From assembly GCA_004556925.1 (NCBI GenBank), contig SFFI01000003.1:1-64000 (forward strand): 64,000 bases of DNA, given 5' to 3'. Made by a program: the position numbers and the translations under genes. Below the pieces are notes generated by a model. It saw nothing but the letters and a program-made list of their open reading frames with translations, was not told the DNA's origin and searched no databases. Of the stretch, positions 1 to 7,416 are shown in pieces (position 1 is the first letter of the stretch; every line of letters begins with the position of its first letter). This DNA comes from Clostridiales bacterium (GTDB lineage: Bacteria > Bacillota > Clostridia > Saccharofermentanales > DTU023).

Positions 1-57
1 GCTTCCTTCCCTCTCGTAGACTTCCAACGCTTTCCTGATTTCTTCCTCTGAATACAT
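1..57 (-). CDS. Transposase-like N-terminus (helix-turn-helix), cut by window edge
   Basis: Nineteen codons read inward from an ATG at 57, preceded by a GAAAGGAAGGAAAT-type ribosome binding site. The peptide starts MYSEEEIRKALEVYEREGS, which resembles the opening of IS3-type orfA helix-turn-helix proteins (short acidic start, then an 'ALELY' helix). The rest lies outside the window. The sequence just upstream carries TGTCC motifs, as IS3-type ends often do, but no complete terminal repeat can be paired here. It could instead be another HTH protein. Confidence 0.4.
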   Translation of the reverse strand, partial: MYSEEEIRKALEVYEREGS

Positions 58-104
58 ATTTCCTTCCTTTCAGTGTCCAGTTTTTTGTCCGCACCCCCTA
101 ATTG

Positions 105-135
105 CAACTTAAACCATTACTTGCAAACTTGTTCG
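105..135 (+). repeat. Isolated unit of dispersed repeat family A
   Basis: The stretch contains CCATTACTTGCAAACTTG, the same unit that makes up the four-unit elements at 5411-5566, 19464-19635 and 23922-24085. A weaker half unit (CTAATTGCAACTT) precedes it. It directly abuts the transposase remnant at 143-357, so it is probably a truncated copy left by insertion or deletion. Confidence 0.5.
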
Positions 136-142
136 ACGTACC

Positions 143-357
143 AGAGTTTTCTTTTGTGATCCTGGTGTCCCTAATCAAAAAGCTGCGGTAGGAGGAGCAC
201 ACAAGCATGTTAGAAGAGTCTTGTCCAAAGGTTCATCCTTCGACAGTTTTAAACAAAAAGACATTAACCTTTTAGTTGCTAACCGTAATGGCTACAAAAG
301 AAAAAGCTAAACAACTCTTCTCCAACTGAGCTGTTTAGCTTTCTTTCTCCGCTTTAA
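143..357 (+). pseudogene. IS30-type transposase C-terminal remnant with frameshift
   Basis: Translating from 143 gives a CDPGVPNQKAAVGG segment, then a HVRRVLSKGSSFDSF segment, then NLLVANRNGYKRK. This matches the conserved C-terminal block of IS30-family DDE transposases (CDPYSSYQKG / RR.LPKGTSF / IN..SRKKLN). The frame stops at about 301, but inserting one A restores KKLNNSSPTELFSFLSPL ending at TAA 355-357. There is no start, no DDE core and no upstream end, so this is a dead fragment. No complete partner is visible in the window. Confidence 0.6.
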
Positions 358-492
358 GTGTCCTGTTTACTTTGGCAATGCGCACCTTTGGTTGACTATT
401 AGCACGCGAATTAATTTCGTTTCTCCACTCTGCGCGTATCAATCTAGTGCGTATTATGTAGTAATCTATTCATTTTTACACTGTCAACTCTC
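358..492. other. Short gap, nothing recognised
   Basis: Between the transposase remnant and the end of the ABC permease gene I see no convincing terminator, promoter or RNA. It is AT-rich like the genes to its right. Confidence 0.3.
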
Positions 493-1689
493 TCATGCCT
501 GGTATCTCTTTAATAGATGTGACCCAGCTGTAATGAAAATGATCGATAGCGCAATGAGCAAAAGCAGGCTGCTCCAATAGCCAAATCCTAAATCTCCAAT
601 AAGTAGTTCCGAGATTTGAATAAAGGAAAATGGATTGAATGGCTCTGGAACAGGGACCAGACAAGATAAGAAGCCAACACAGATTGCCGTCCCACCGGAA
701 TCTTTCAGAATGAGTGACAACAAATTTGTCAGCGAGAAAAGAAAAATAGAAACGCACGTATATACGATATAATAATATTTTATATAACTCCAAATTGATA
801 CGCTCTTCAGGCAGGAAAAGGCTAATTCAGGTGAAAATCGAACAAACAAACGTTCAAATATTCGCGGATTGATTAGCACCGAGATATCAGATCCGGGTCC
901 ACCCATAAATAATGCCACAGCACTCGGCAGAAATAGCAAGAGACTCACGAAAATAAGTGTGATTAACAGCTTCACAATCACTTTGGAATAGTATATGTCC
1001 CTACATGGGTACGGTTGGGTTAAGAGAAGGCGTATCCCCCCCGATGTGAATTCTACAGCCCAGTTATTTGCGTTGATAATGACAACAAAAAACATGGCAA
1101 GCAATGTAAACAGTGGAAAACTAATTGTATAATGTAAAATTGAATTTGTCTGAGCTTTATCGCTGAAAGACTCTCCTAGAGCTAAGCTCCCTTTGTTCTT
1201 AACCAATCTTGCATATAAATTGCGAATATCAGTATTATAAATATAATCTTCATGAATCAGATTAATCTTATTCTTATAGATTTTTTCGTAAGCAAAATTG
1301 TCCATATCTACGATGGTTTTCTTTATTTCGGTGTACCGCTGAGCTCTATGCTGATTGAGCATTTCTAGTTTTTCCTGAAACATATAATACTTGAGTAAGA
1401 CTTCACTTTCGAATTGGTAGAGCTCTGCTTGTTTTGCCAATTCGTCAGTTGGATTTTGCTGATTTGCTTTTTTTACCAAGGTATATAGATTCTGTGTAAA
1501 TTCGTATGCTAACCAAAGCTTCTCTTTTTCAGCTGCCGCTAACGCTTCACTTCTCTTCGGGAGGTCACTCTGAATTTGTTCAAACGTGGATAGAATGGCT
1601 ATGCAGAACAGTACTAAGACTACAATTATTGAGAGCAAGAACCTTTTACTGATACTCTTTGTTAAATCTGCAAGAATTAAATTTTTCAT
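493..1689 (-). CDS. ABC-2 type exporter permease (permease 1)
   Basis: Membrane half of an ABC transporter, about 398 residues. One N-terminal membrane helix (around residues 14-34) is followed by a long charged extracytoplasmic segment of about 130 residues, then five or so further hydrophobic helices. This is the layout of ABC-2 permeases of the NatB/BcrB/lantibiotic-immunity kind. I chose the ATG at 1689 because it follows the ATPase stop in a TAAAATG overlap, implying translational coupling; an in-frame TTG lies 12 bases earlier. Substrate is unknown. It probably pairs with the ATPase just upstream and with the second permease at 2710-4113. Composition is clearly AT-rich relative to the genes after 7.4 kb. 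Confidence 0.8.
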   Translation of the reverse strand: MKNLILADLTKSISKRFLLSIIVVLVLFCIAILSTFEQIQSDLPKRSEALAAAEKEKLWLAYEFTQNLYTLVKKANQQNPTDELAKQAELYQFESEVLLKYYMFQEKLEMLNQHRAQRYTEIKKTIVDMDNFAYEKIYKNKINLIHEDYIYNTDIRNLYARLVKNKGSLALGESFSDKAQTNSILHYTISFPLFTLLAMFFVVIINANNWAVEFTSGGIRLLLTQPYPCRDIYYSKVIVKLLITLIFVSLLLFLPSAVALFMGGPGSDISVLINPRIFERLFVRFSPELAFSCLKSVSIWSYIKYYYIVYTCVSIFLFSLTNLLSLILKDSGGTAICVGFLSCLVPVPEPFNPFSFIQISELLIGDLGFGYWSSLLLLIALSIIFITAGSHLLKRYQA

Positions 1690-1690
1690 T

Positions 1691-2593
1691 TTAACTGGCA
1701 ATGATTATTTCTTTATATATCTCTTCAAGCGATTTATAAGATTTCTTTATTTCGGATATTCGGATTTTTTTCTTTGAAATGACCGTTAATAAATCATTTA
1801 GTTCGTCCTCGGTGAGGTCACAGTGTAGGAGTACTGTATTATGCGAATCTATTTTCTTTGAGCAATTGTATCCCAGGTCTTTAAGAGTCGCTTCGAGTTT
1901 CAACATATCCTCTGTATAAATATCATATCCGCTACTCGCTTGTTCTTGGGAAATAGCGCCATCAAATATGACTTTCCCATCGTTAATCATAATTACTCTG
2001 TCAGATATCTTCTCTAATTCAGACAGCAAATGTGAGGAGATTAAAATGCCCATCCCCTGATCTTTTAGGTGACATAGTTCTTCACGAAGCTGAAAAACTC
2101 CATCAGGATCCAGCCCATTCATTGGTTCATCTAAAATAATTAAATGGGGTTTTGGCATTAGAACCATTGTAACTATCAATCTCATTTTCATGCCAGTGGA
2201 ATAAGTAGAGACTCTCCTGTGAAGAGCTTCGCCTAATTTTGAGAACACTTCTGCCTCGGTTATTCGTGTTTTAGGCAATTTTCTCCACTGCGCAATCAAC
2301 TTGATATGTTCCGCACCCGTCAGTTCGGGATATAAAGCAGGACTTTCGATGCTTGCACCGAGTAACATTAAAGCATTTACTCGATCCACCCTAATATCGT
2401 GATTCTCAATGCTTATGTCTCCAGAATCAAAGGGAAGTAAACCACAAATACACTTCATTGCTGTTGATTTTCCAGCGCCGTTAGGTCCAAGAAGACCAAC
2501 AATTTCAGACTGATTTACGTGAAAGCAAAGATTCTGAAGAACCGGCTTGTGACCAAACCTTTTATTAAGATTGCAAACTGAAAGTAATGACAT
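1691..2593 (-). CDS. ABC transporter ATPase, BcrA/NatA-type
   Basis: Nucleotide-binding subunit of an exporter, 300 residues. The Walker A GPNGAGKST is at residues 36-44, a degenerate signature YSTGMKMRL follows at about 131, and Walker B LIILDEP is at 151-157 with an H-loop in SSHLLSEL. The C-terminal region after residue 230 is the extra domain seen in BcrA/LanF-like ATPases that serve peptide immunity or export. It sits between two ABC-2 permeases, overlaps the downstream permease translationally, and follows a small cysteine-rich peptide gene 1.5 kb upstream. A peptide substrate is therefore a reasonable inference, not a demonstrated one. Confidence 0.85.
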   Translation of the reverse strand: MSLLSVCNLNKRFGHKPVLQNLCFHVNQSEIVGLLGPNGAGKSTAMKCICGLLPFDSGDISIENHDIRVDRVNALMLLGASIESPALYPELTGAEHIKLIAQWRKLPKTRITEAEVFSKLGEALHRRVSTYSTGMKMRLIVTMVLMPKPHLIILDEPMNGLDPDGVFQLREELCHLKDQGMGILISSHLLSELEKISDRVIMINDGKVIFDGAISQEQASSGYDIYTEDMLKLEATLKDLGYNCSKKIDSHNTVLLHCDLTEDELNDLLTVISKKKIRISEIKKSYKSLEEIYKEIIIAS

Positions 2594-2604
2594 AATTCAC
2601 TAGC

Positions 2605-2706
2605 CTATGACTTTTCGCTAATGTACTTACAGTCGAGAGTTGGAGCAATTGTTATTCTTAAGCTACTATTACCGATAAAGTAGTGATTAAATATGGATTT
2701 TTTCAT
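2605..2706 (-). pseudogene. 33-residue ORF resembling the N-terminus of a radical SAM peptide maturase
   Basis: The ATG at 2706 follows the upstream permease stop by three bases (AGGTGA-GCT-ATG), so it is well placed for coupled translation. The product ends with LRITIAPTLDCKYISEKS. The ITIAPTLDC part matches the 'I.PT..CN..C.YC' opening of radical SAM/SPASM peptide maturases up to the first cluster cysteine, but the remaining two cysteines are absent and a stop follows. I read this as the stump of a deleted maturase gene. The alternative is a free-standing small peptide or chance. The match rests on about nine residues. Confidence 0.4.
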
Positions 2707-2709
2707 AGC

Positions 2710-4113
2710 TCACCTGTAATTCTTATACATAGCCAATTTAGCTAGCAATATTATTTCCACTATTGAAAATGCCAATAAAAAAATTGCATGGAGCCAGGTA
2801 AACTGCTCTGCCCCCAGAGTGATGTTCCACCCGTTAGCAACCGCAAAAGGATTGAAATAGTTTAATCTAGATTGTATGTTCTTTTGTTCAAAGAAAAAAA
2901 TGCAGAACGATAGTGCAGCAACCACAACTATACGGTATTTGGACTTCATCACAGTCAGGACAACACTTGTGGATAATACAGCAATAAAAGTAACCTTCAA
3001 GAAATCAACCGTCGCGGCTCTAAGGAAAAACTCAGCAAATCTAACCGACATAAAGTCACTATAATTTAAATTCGAAATAGTATTGTGTGCACCGTATGGC
3101 ACGTACAGCAATTGAGACAAACCAATGTACCTAGTCGGGAAAATACCATTAGTCTGGCCGAGTGAATGAAATGTGTTATATCCTCGTCGAATAACAACCA
3201 TATCCGTATTCCAATTGTAAGGTTTCCCAAGCAGTAAAGCCAAGGTACAGCCGACAATTTGAGGAATGTAATAAAAAAACAGAGCTATAATATAAGTTAT
3301 AATAAAAAGATGCAGAAAGCTGTGAAATCTTTTTTGGGGTAACATAAAAATATTTTTAATATAGCCAGAATTAGAAATTTTAAATAAATAATACGCTACT
3401 AAAACAGGGCAGACTGCTAAGAGGACTAGCCTCGGCTGAAAAACTCCTCGTTCAGAACTCTTTGACATTAACCTCATGAGAAAATAATAAATATTAAAAC
3501 CGTTAGTCGCTTCAACACGATCAGAAAAATAATTATCGATCGCTCTTTCAGCCATTAGCGCCAGATGTGCATATTCCACATCAGATTTCTTTGCCTCATT
3601 ACTTGCGATATCATCAAAGTCTTCAATTATATAAGGGTAACGAATAGTAGCCAAGAACGCTTTAATCTTTTCAGGATACAAGGTGTAAACATTTGGTTTT
3701 TCGTCTGTGTTATTGGTAAAAAACTGAGCCGCCAAAAGGTGCTCTATTGCACTTATAGAGTTTGCATCATTGAGTTTTTGCTCAAAACTGTTCTCCTTTT
3801 CTAACTGATTAAGTGCTGTCATCACTTTACTTGTCTGGTAATCATAATTCGCTTCAAATCTTTCCATAAATTCGTCTCCGCGACTCTTAGCTAATAGTTT
3901 CGCTCGACTTATCCAATAGCCTTTGGCCCTAATGTTTGAACTTATATGGTCACGATATATTTCCTTCTGATGCTCAAATACTGATGGGGACTGTGCGTAC
4001 AGATATAAAGCCCAAACAACAAAAAACATCAGAAGGACAAAAAATACGCGGCGAAGCGTTTTGTCACGAAAAAGCACAGACAATTCAAGACGTTTAAGGA
4101 AAAAAATATTCAT
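2710..4113 (-). CDS. ABC-2 type exporter permease (permease 2)
   Basis: About 467 residues. One helix lies near the N-terminus (around residues 20-40), followed by a charged extracytoplasmic region of roughly 180 residues rich in Asn, Glu and Lys, then five to six membrane helices in the C-terminal half. This is the same overall plan as permease 1, so the pair likely forms a heterodimer with the single ATPase at 1691-2593. The gene starts six bases after the cysteine-rich peptide gene and is probably cotranscribed with it. I do not recognise a named family beyond ABC-2-like membrane proteins. AT-rich composition suggests recent transfer. Confidence 0.65.
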   Translation of the reverse strand: MNIFFLKRLELSVLFRDKTLRRVFFVLLMFFVVWALYLYAQSPSVFEHQKEIYRDHISSNIRAKGYWISRAKLLAKSRGDEFMERFEANYDYQTSKVMTALNQLEKENSFEQKLNDANSISAIEHLLAAQFFTNNTDEKPNVYTLYPEKIKAFLATIRYPYIIEDFDDIASNEAKKSDVEYAHLALMAERAIDNYFSDRVEATNGFNIYYFLMRLMSKSSERGVFQPRLVLLAVCPVLVAYYLFKISNSGYIKNIFMLPQKRFHSFLHLFIITYIIALFFYYIPQIVGCTLALLLGKPYNWNTDMVVIRRGYNTFHSLGQTNGIFPTRYIGLSQLLYVPYGAHNTISNLNYSDFMSVRFAEFFLRAATVDFLKVTFIAVLSTSVVLTVMKSKYRIVVVAALSFCIFFFEQKNIQSRLNYFNPFAVANGWNITLGAEQFTWLHAIFLLAFSIVEIILLAKLAMYKNYR

Positions 4114-4119
4114 TTCGGA

Positions 4120-4320
4120 TTATTCAGGACTGTGGATGAGACCAGCCGGACAATACGTGTGATAATAGCAATTACGCGGACAATAACTAGTACACAATCC
4201 GCAAACATCAAGAGGGCAATCTCTTACACACAGATAACATCCGCTCGGTGAAATCGGGTTCTTGTTTTGTGGTTCTACTAAAATTTCATCATTATCATCT
4301 CCTTCTCTTGTTGATTTCAA
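4120..4320 (-). CDS. Cysteine-rich small peptide, candidate RiPP precursor (start uncertain)
   Basis: A 66-residue frame with eight Cys in its second half, at residues 28, 31, 35, 40, 43, 47, 51 and 57 (gaps of 2, 3, 4, 2, 3, 3 and 5), rich in Pro and Tyr, with an acidic N-terminal part. It heads an ABC exporter cluster. In-frame initiation needs a TTG at 4320 with no clear ribosome binding site. A strong site (AAGGAGA, 4298-4304) instead serves ATGs at 4292 and 4289 that stop after two more codons. One added A in the AAA at 4284-4286 would join them as MMKILVEPQNKNP into the Cys region. The gene may thus be frameshifted. A ferredoxin-like or zinc-binding peptide is an alternative, but the spacing fits no standard cluster motif. 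Confidence 0.5.
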   Translation of the reverse strand: MKSTREGDDNDEILVEPQNKNPISPSGCYLCVRDCPLDVCGLCTSYCPRNCYYHTYCPAGLIHSPE

Positions 4321-4472
4321 CTACATGTAGAATAACATACAATTATTCGATTTACTATAGCTATTTTTACACGAATGAAATAGGAAGCTAATATTCCTGC
4401 TCTATTCCACTAACACTGTGCCACCGATTTGTCTGTCCATGCATTGACAGTTTCTATTCAAGACTTAGACCC

Positions 4473-4501
4473 TTGAGTTGATCTGCAGCATTAACTACAA
4501 T
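4473..4501 (+). promoter_or_regulatory. Sigma-A-like promoter of the acetyltransferase-like gene
   Basis: TTGAGT (4473-4478) and TACAAT (4496-4501) are separated by 17 bases. Transcription would begin near 4508, which supports the ATG at 4562 over the in-frame start at 4478. Confidence 0.5.
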
Positions 4502-4561
4502 AAACTAAGTTCTATTAATTTGACGTATTTGCCGCTAAAATGTCATTCAAGGCAGGCTATC

Positions 4562-5275
4562 ATGATGGATTTTCAATTTTCACGGGATAAGCACCAGCTG
4601 GAAGTTTTTAGGAAGGCGACTCGGGTCGGAAAGATCCAGCTTTATAAGAACGCCTTTCACCAAAGGAATACTTACCTTCGGCTGGATTTGGGCAAGCTGA
4701 GCCCAGAAGAAGCAGTCCTGGCCCTACTAGCCTGTCGGGAAAAATGCGACACACCCTTGCAAGTCATGCTTGATGCAGGCGAGGAAAAATCCGAAGAAGT
4801 TTTGCTGAAAGCCGGCTTTCGCTTAGCTCGCCATTGTATCCTTGGCGATTTCAGTCAGGAAGACTTAGCCGGCCCCCTAATCCCGAGCGCAACAGCGGCA
4901 TCTATCTCTATTAATGACAAGGATTCTCTGGTATTTTCACAAGCTCTGTTTGCTTACTACTGTAAAAATCATGCAGACATTAATCCCTGGACCGGGAGTT
5001 TTGGAGAATTCTGTGACATTCTACCTGAGACTATTCTCTACGATAAGGATCTTCCCCTCAACTTTGCTTATATCGAAGATAACGAGATCGCCTATTGCCA
5101 CGGTAAGGATGCTGAAAGCTTCCAGCGTTTTAGCCAAAGCCTGGTCAGCCGGCTATTTAATCAATATGGCCGCATCTACTTTGAAGCTGATGATAATGAT
5201 CCCTATGCCTTGATATTATTAGGCTTATTCCAACCTAAGGAACTTGATTACTGTAACACTTTTATTCTGGATTAA
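4562..5275 (+). CDS. Unidentified protein, weakly acetyltransferase-like
   Basis: About 237 residues from ATG 4562 (or the next codon, ATG 4565), after an AAGGCAGG-like site. The frame is open from 4478, but the upstream promoter makes the internal start more likely. The soluble, acidic product has a segment around residue 80 (EVLLKAGFRLARH) that recalls the 'LL.KAGF' turn of GNAT proteins, and a second half with AYCHGKDAESFQRF and a final FQPKELDYCNTFILD. It looks like two degenerate GNAT-like halves. No acetyl-CoA loop (Q/RxxGxG/A) is seen. I give no function. It stands alone between the AT-rich island and a dispersed repeat. Confidence 0.55.
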   Translation: MMDFQFSRDKHQLEVFRKATRVGKIQLYKNAFHQRNTYLRLDLGKLSPEEAVLALLACREKCDTPLQVMLDAGEEKSEEVLLKAGFRLARHCILGDFSQEDLAGPLIPSATAASISINDKDSLVFSQALFAYYCKNHADINPWTGSFGEFCDILPETILYDKDLPLNFAYIEDNEIAYCHGKDAESFQRFSQSLVSRLFNQYGRIYFEADDNDPYALILLGLFQPKELDYCNTFILD

Positions 5276-5410
5276 AGGCAAGTTAGTAGGATGCTACTTC
5301 GGCTATCCACATTCACCGGCAGCATATCTGAATGAGTAGCCAGCAGTAGTATTCAAGCTGTCAATGGTAGGACATGCTATGTAATTGATAGGGCCGAATG
5401 CATTCAACTT
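5276..5410. other. Intergenic, no gene seen
   Basis: Holds a weak inverted repeat (GGCTATCCACATTCA with TGAATGAGTAGCC) but no T-tract. Nothing else is recognised before repeat A1. Confidence 0.25.
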
Positions 5411-5566
5411 TTCGGATTTTCTTACAAGTTTGCAAGTAAGGGATGAGTCTCAGCGCCAAAAGCACCCATTAGCTGTAGATTTGCCCTCGTAACCATCCAT
5501 TAGTTGAAAACCTGCCTAGCGGGCTACCATTAGTTGCAAAAATGCCCGAGAATCTGAAAATCCGAA
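5411..5566 (+). repeat. Dispersed repeat family A, copy A1 (156 bp)
   Basis: Bounded by a perfect 11-bp terminal inverted repeat, TTCGGATTTTC at 5411-5421 and its complement at 5556-5566. Inside are four related units of about 20 bp with core CCATTAGYTGCA: the first inverted, the next three direct. Near-identical arrangements occur at 19464-19635 and, reversed, at 23922-24085. No coding capacity. The form suggests a MITE-like or structured-RNA element. No clear target duplication flanks it. Confidence 0.7.
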
Positions 5567-5763
5567 TTAGCATAGCCCTCTTGCCACCCACCTCAGCCTA
5601 TTGGCATCAGGACCACCCTGCGATAAGTCCTAGTCCAAGACGCTTGAAATGGCCATAGGCAGGCCTTCTTGTAACTTATCCTCGAAGGTACCCTAAGATG
5701 TTCTCGGACTATGCAACACTAAAAAAACATTCGCCAAGTCCTGCAATGTCCGTGCTTCTGGAA
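5567..5763. other. Intergenic, nothing recognised
   Basis: No gene, terminator or RNA could be supported between repeat A1 and the 3' end of the surface-protein gene, which has no obvious hairpin terminator. Confidence 0.25.
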
Positions 5764-7224
5764 CTATGCCGTGTGTTTCAGCTTTCTTCTAAAGCCAATA
5801 AGGAGAGCGGCCACCCCAAGCATTGTCTTGCCATACACATAAGGCATACCATCGTCTCCAGTCTTGGGAAGTTCTGTGACCATTGTCGAAGCCGCTGGTT
5901 GATTCGGTATTGTTGGCCCCACCGGGTTATCCGGAATTGTCGGAGGTGTTGGTGGCGTAGGTTGTTCTTCCGCTATATGAGTGTTGGTGACGGTAAAACC
6001 GGCCGACATATCTCCTGATATTGCGACCTGGTATTCATCACCATTTAAGATCAATTTCCCGTTTTCTTCACCATGTTCTTTTATGGTATAGACATTATCT
6101 TCCGTGCCCTCTTTATCTCGAACACGCAGGTCTGTAAAAATGGCCTTCCAGGCATTGTCCTTGTTAAGTTCCAGTGTCTTGTCGGTTATTGTTCCGTTTT
6201 TGAGAAGCACAATGTTTACAGGGTCGTGAGCTTCGCCGATGCCTTCCCATTTCTTTTCTACAGGTATATCCACCGTTTTAATGGGGTCGGTTATCTGTGT
6301 GGAGAGAATACGAGGCGTAAAATTTGTGCTTTCGGCAATTTCGTTCACCTTATATGAAAAATTCTCCCACCCCTCAGTTCCAAGTTGAAGCTTGACAGGC
6401 TCTGTATTTTTGTAGAGCTTCTTGCACTCGTTGAGAAATTCCTGCTCAACATCCTCTCCAGAGTTATTTACAATTAAACCACCCACATAAGCATCTGCCT
6501 GAATACTAGGGGTTTCTGTGGATAATTCATAGCCAGCTGGCGCTTTTGTTTCTTTCAGCGCGAACGTCTCTTCGAGTTTAATAAAGAAGTGGAGTTCACC
6601 ATCAACGATTATATAGTGGATTGCGCTTGCCTGGGTAGGAAAGACACCAATGATTAGGGGCTCCTCTTTTGTGGCGACAAGCGTATTCGTAAAGTTTTCA
6701 TCTGAAGGTGTAGCCCCGTCAAAACAAGCATCCAGACTATTGTCATATATAACATCAGGTATCCACCCTTTTTGATAAAACGGCTCAGATGGCAGTGCCT
6801 GCTGGTAATAATTCAGTGGACTGGAAGAATTTGAAAATTGATATTTTTGCTCTGGTATAGTGGGGTTAAAGAGATCTGTGTTGTTCTTCAAAAATTCCGA
6901 TAGAGTTAAGGGTCTCTTAACAAACCGCAGTGGCTGTCCGTTCTCACCAATCACCTGAAACTCGGCTCCATCCAGCAGGTAATGCAGTTCCTCTCCATTG
7001 ATAATTTCTTTGTCATCACCAAGCTTAGTCACAGCAAAAAAGTCTGGTATAAGCATCCACTGTATAAAGGAATCTGCATGCACGGTTTTGGATGTGGCTG
7101 CTGTGCTAAAGAGCAGACAGAGGACGGCAAAAAGCGCAATAAATACCCTACAATGAAACCTAAGGCTTAATTTCTTTTTTTTTTTGGGGGGGGGGTAGAA
7201 TACGCTCTTAACGAGCAGTAACAA
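5764..7224 (-). CDS. LPXTG-anchored SpaA/CnaB surface protein, probably phase-variable
   Basis: Sortase-anchored cell-wall protein, about 486 residues from the in-frame TTG at 7224. Lysines, then a hydrophobic signal segment (about 27-45) ending TVHA, give a normal secretion signal. A SpaA-like domain follows (LLDGAEFQVIGENG near 85, ALKETKAPAGYEL near 228), then a CnaB domain (VEKKWEGIGEAHDPVNIVLL to FTVTNTH, about 325-415), a Pro/Thr spacer, LPKTG at about 452-456, a membrane helix and a basic tail. Such proteins are pilin or adhesin subunits; no sortase is in the window. TTG 7224 has no good ribosome site. The well-placed ATG at 7265 (GAAGGAGC, 8-base spacing) is one base out of frame through a C10-A11 tract, so the sequenced state would be OFF from that start. 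Confidence 0.8.
   Translation of the reverse strand: MLLLVKSVFYPPPKKKKKLSLRFHCRVFIALFAVLCLLFSTAATSKTVHADSFIQWMLIPDFFAVTKLGDDKEIINGEELHYLLDGAEFQVIGENGQPLRFVKRPLTLSEFLKNNTDLFNPTIPEQKYQFSNSSSPLNYYQQALPSEPFYQKGWIPDVIYDNSLDACFDGATPSDENFTNTLVATKEEPLIIGVFPTQASAIHYIIVDGELHFFIKLEETFALKETKAPAGYELSTETPSIQADAYVGGLIVNNSGEDVEQEFLNECKKLYKNTEPVKLQLGTEGWENFSYKVNEIAESTNFTPRILSTQITDPIKTVDIPVEKKWEGIGEAHDPVNIVLLKNGTITDKTLELNKDNAWKAIFTDLRVRDKEGTEDNVYTIKEHGEENGKLILNGDEYQVAISGDMSAGFTVTNTHIAEEQPTPPTPPTIPDNPVGPTIPNQPAASTMVTELPKTGDDGMPYVYGKTMLGVAALLIGFRRKLKHTA
7175..7195 (-). repeat. C10-A11 homopolymer tract (putative phase switch)
   Basis: On the coding strand, ten C (7195-7186) are followed by eleven A (7185-7175), just before the signal-peptide codons of the surface protein. 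Reading from ATG 7265, the frame ends PPPKKKRN-stop. One extra C or A would join it to the KKLSLRF signal-peptide frame. Long C tracts are classic slipped-strand sites. A length error in assembly would look the same. Confidence 0.75.
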
Positions 7225-7262
7225 AAGTCAAATTCCGACAACTTAGTCTGTTTAGGATTTTG

Positions 7263-7280
7263 CATTACGGTTGCTCCTTC
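7263..7280 (-). promoter_or_regulatory. Ribosome binding site and ATG upstream of the homopolymer tract
   Basis: GAAGGAGC (7280-7273) precedes ATG 7265-7263 by about eight bases, the best initiation site in the region. The frame is open further upstream to an ATG at 7379, but that start has a weaker site. This decides that the natural start of the surface protein probably lies before the C10-A11 tract. Confidence 0.6.
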
Positions 7281-7416
7281 GTTAAACATTTCTTGCATAA
7301 TAATTATATCATCTACTTTGAAGAGAAAATGTGTCAAATCCTCAATAGTGTGTAAGATCATAATTTCTAGTGTTTCCATGACCTTTGGAGCCTTCTCCCT
7401 GTAATCAGCGATGATC

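Noticed and set aside
4120..4320. Ferredoxin call for the Cys-rich peptide
   Set aside because: Spacing of the eight Cys does not contain the CxxCxxCxxxCP pattern of 4Fe-4S ferredoxins, and the context is an exporter.
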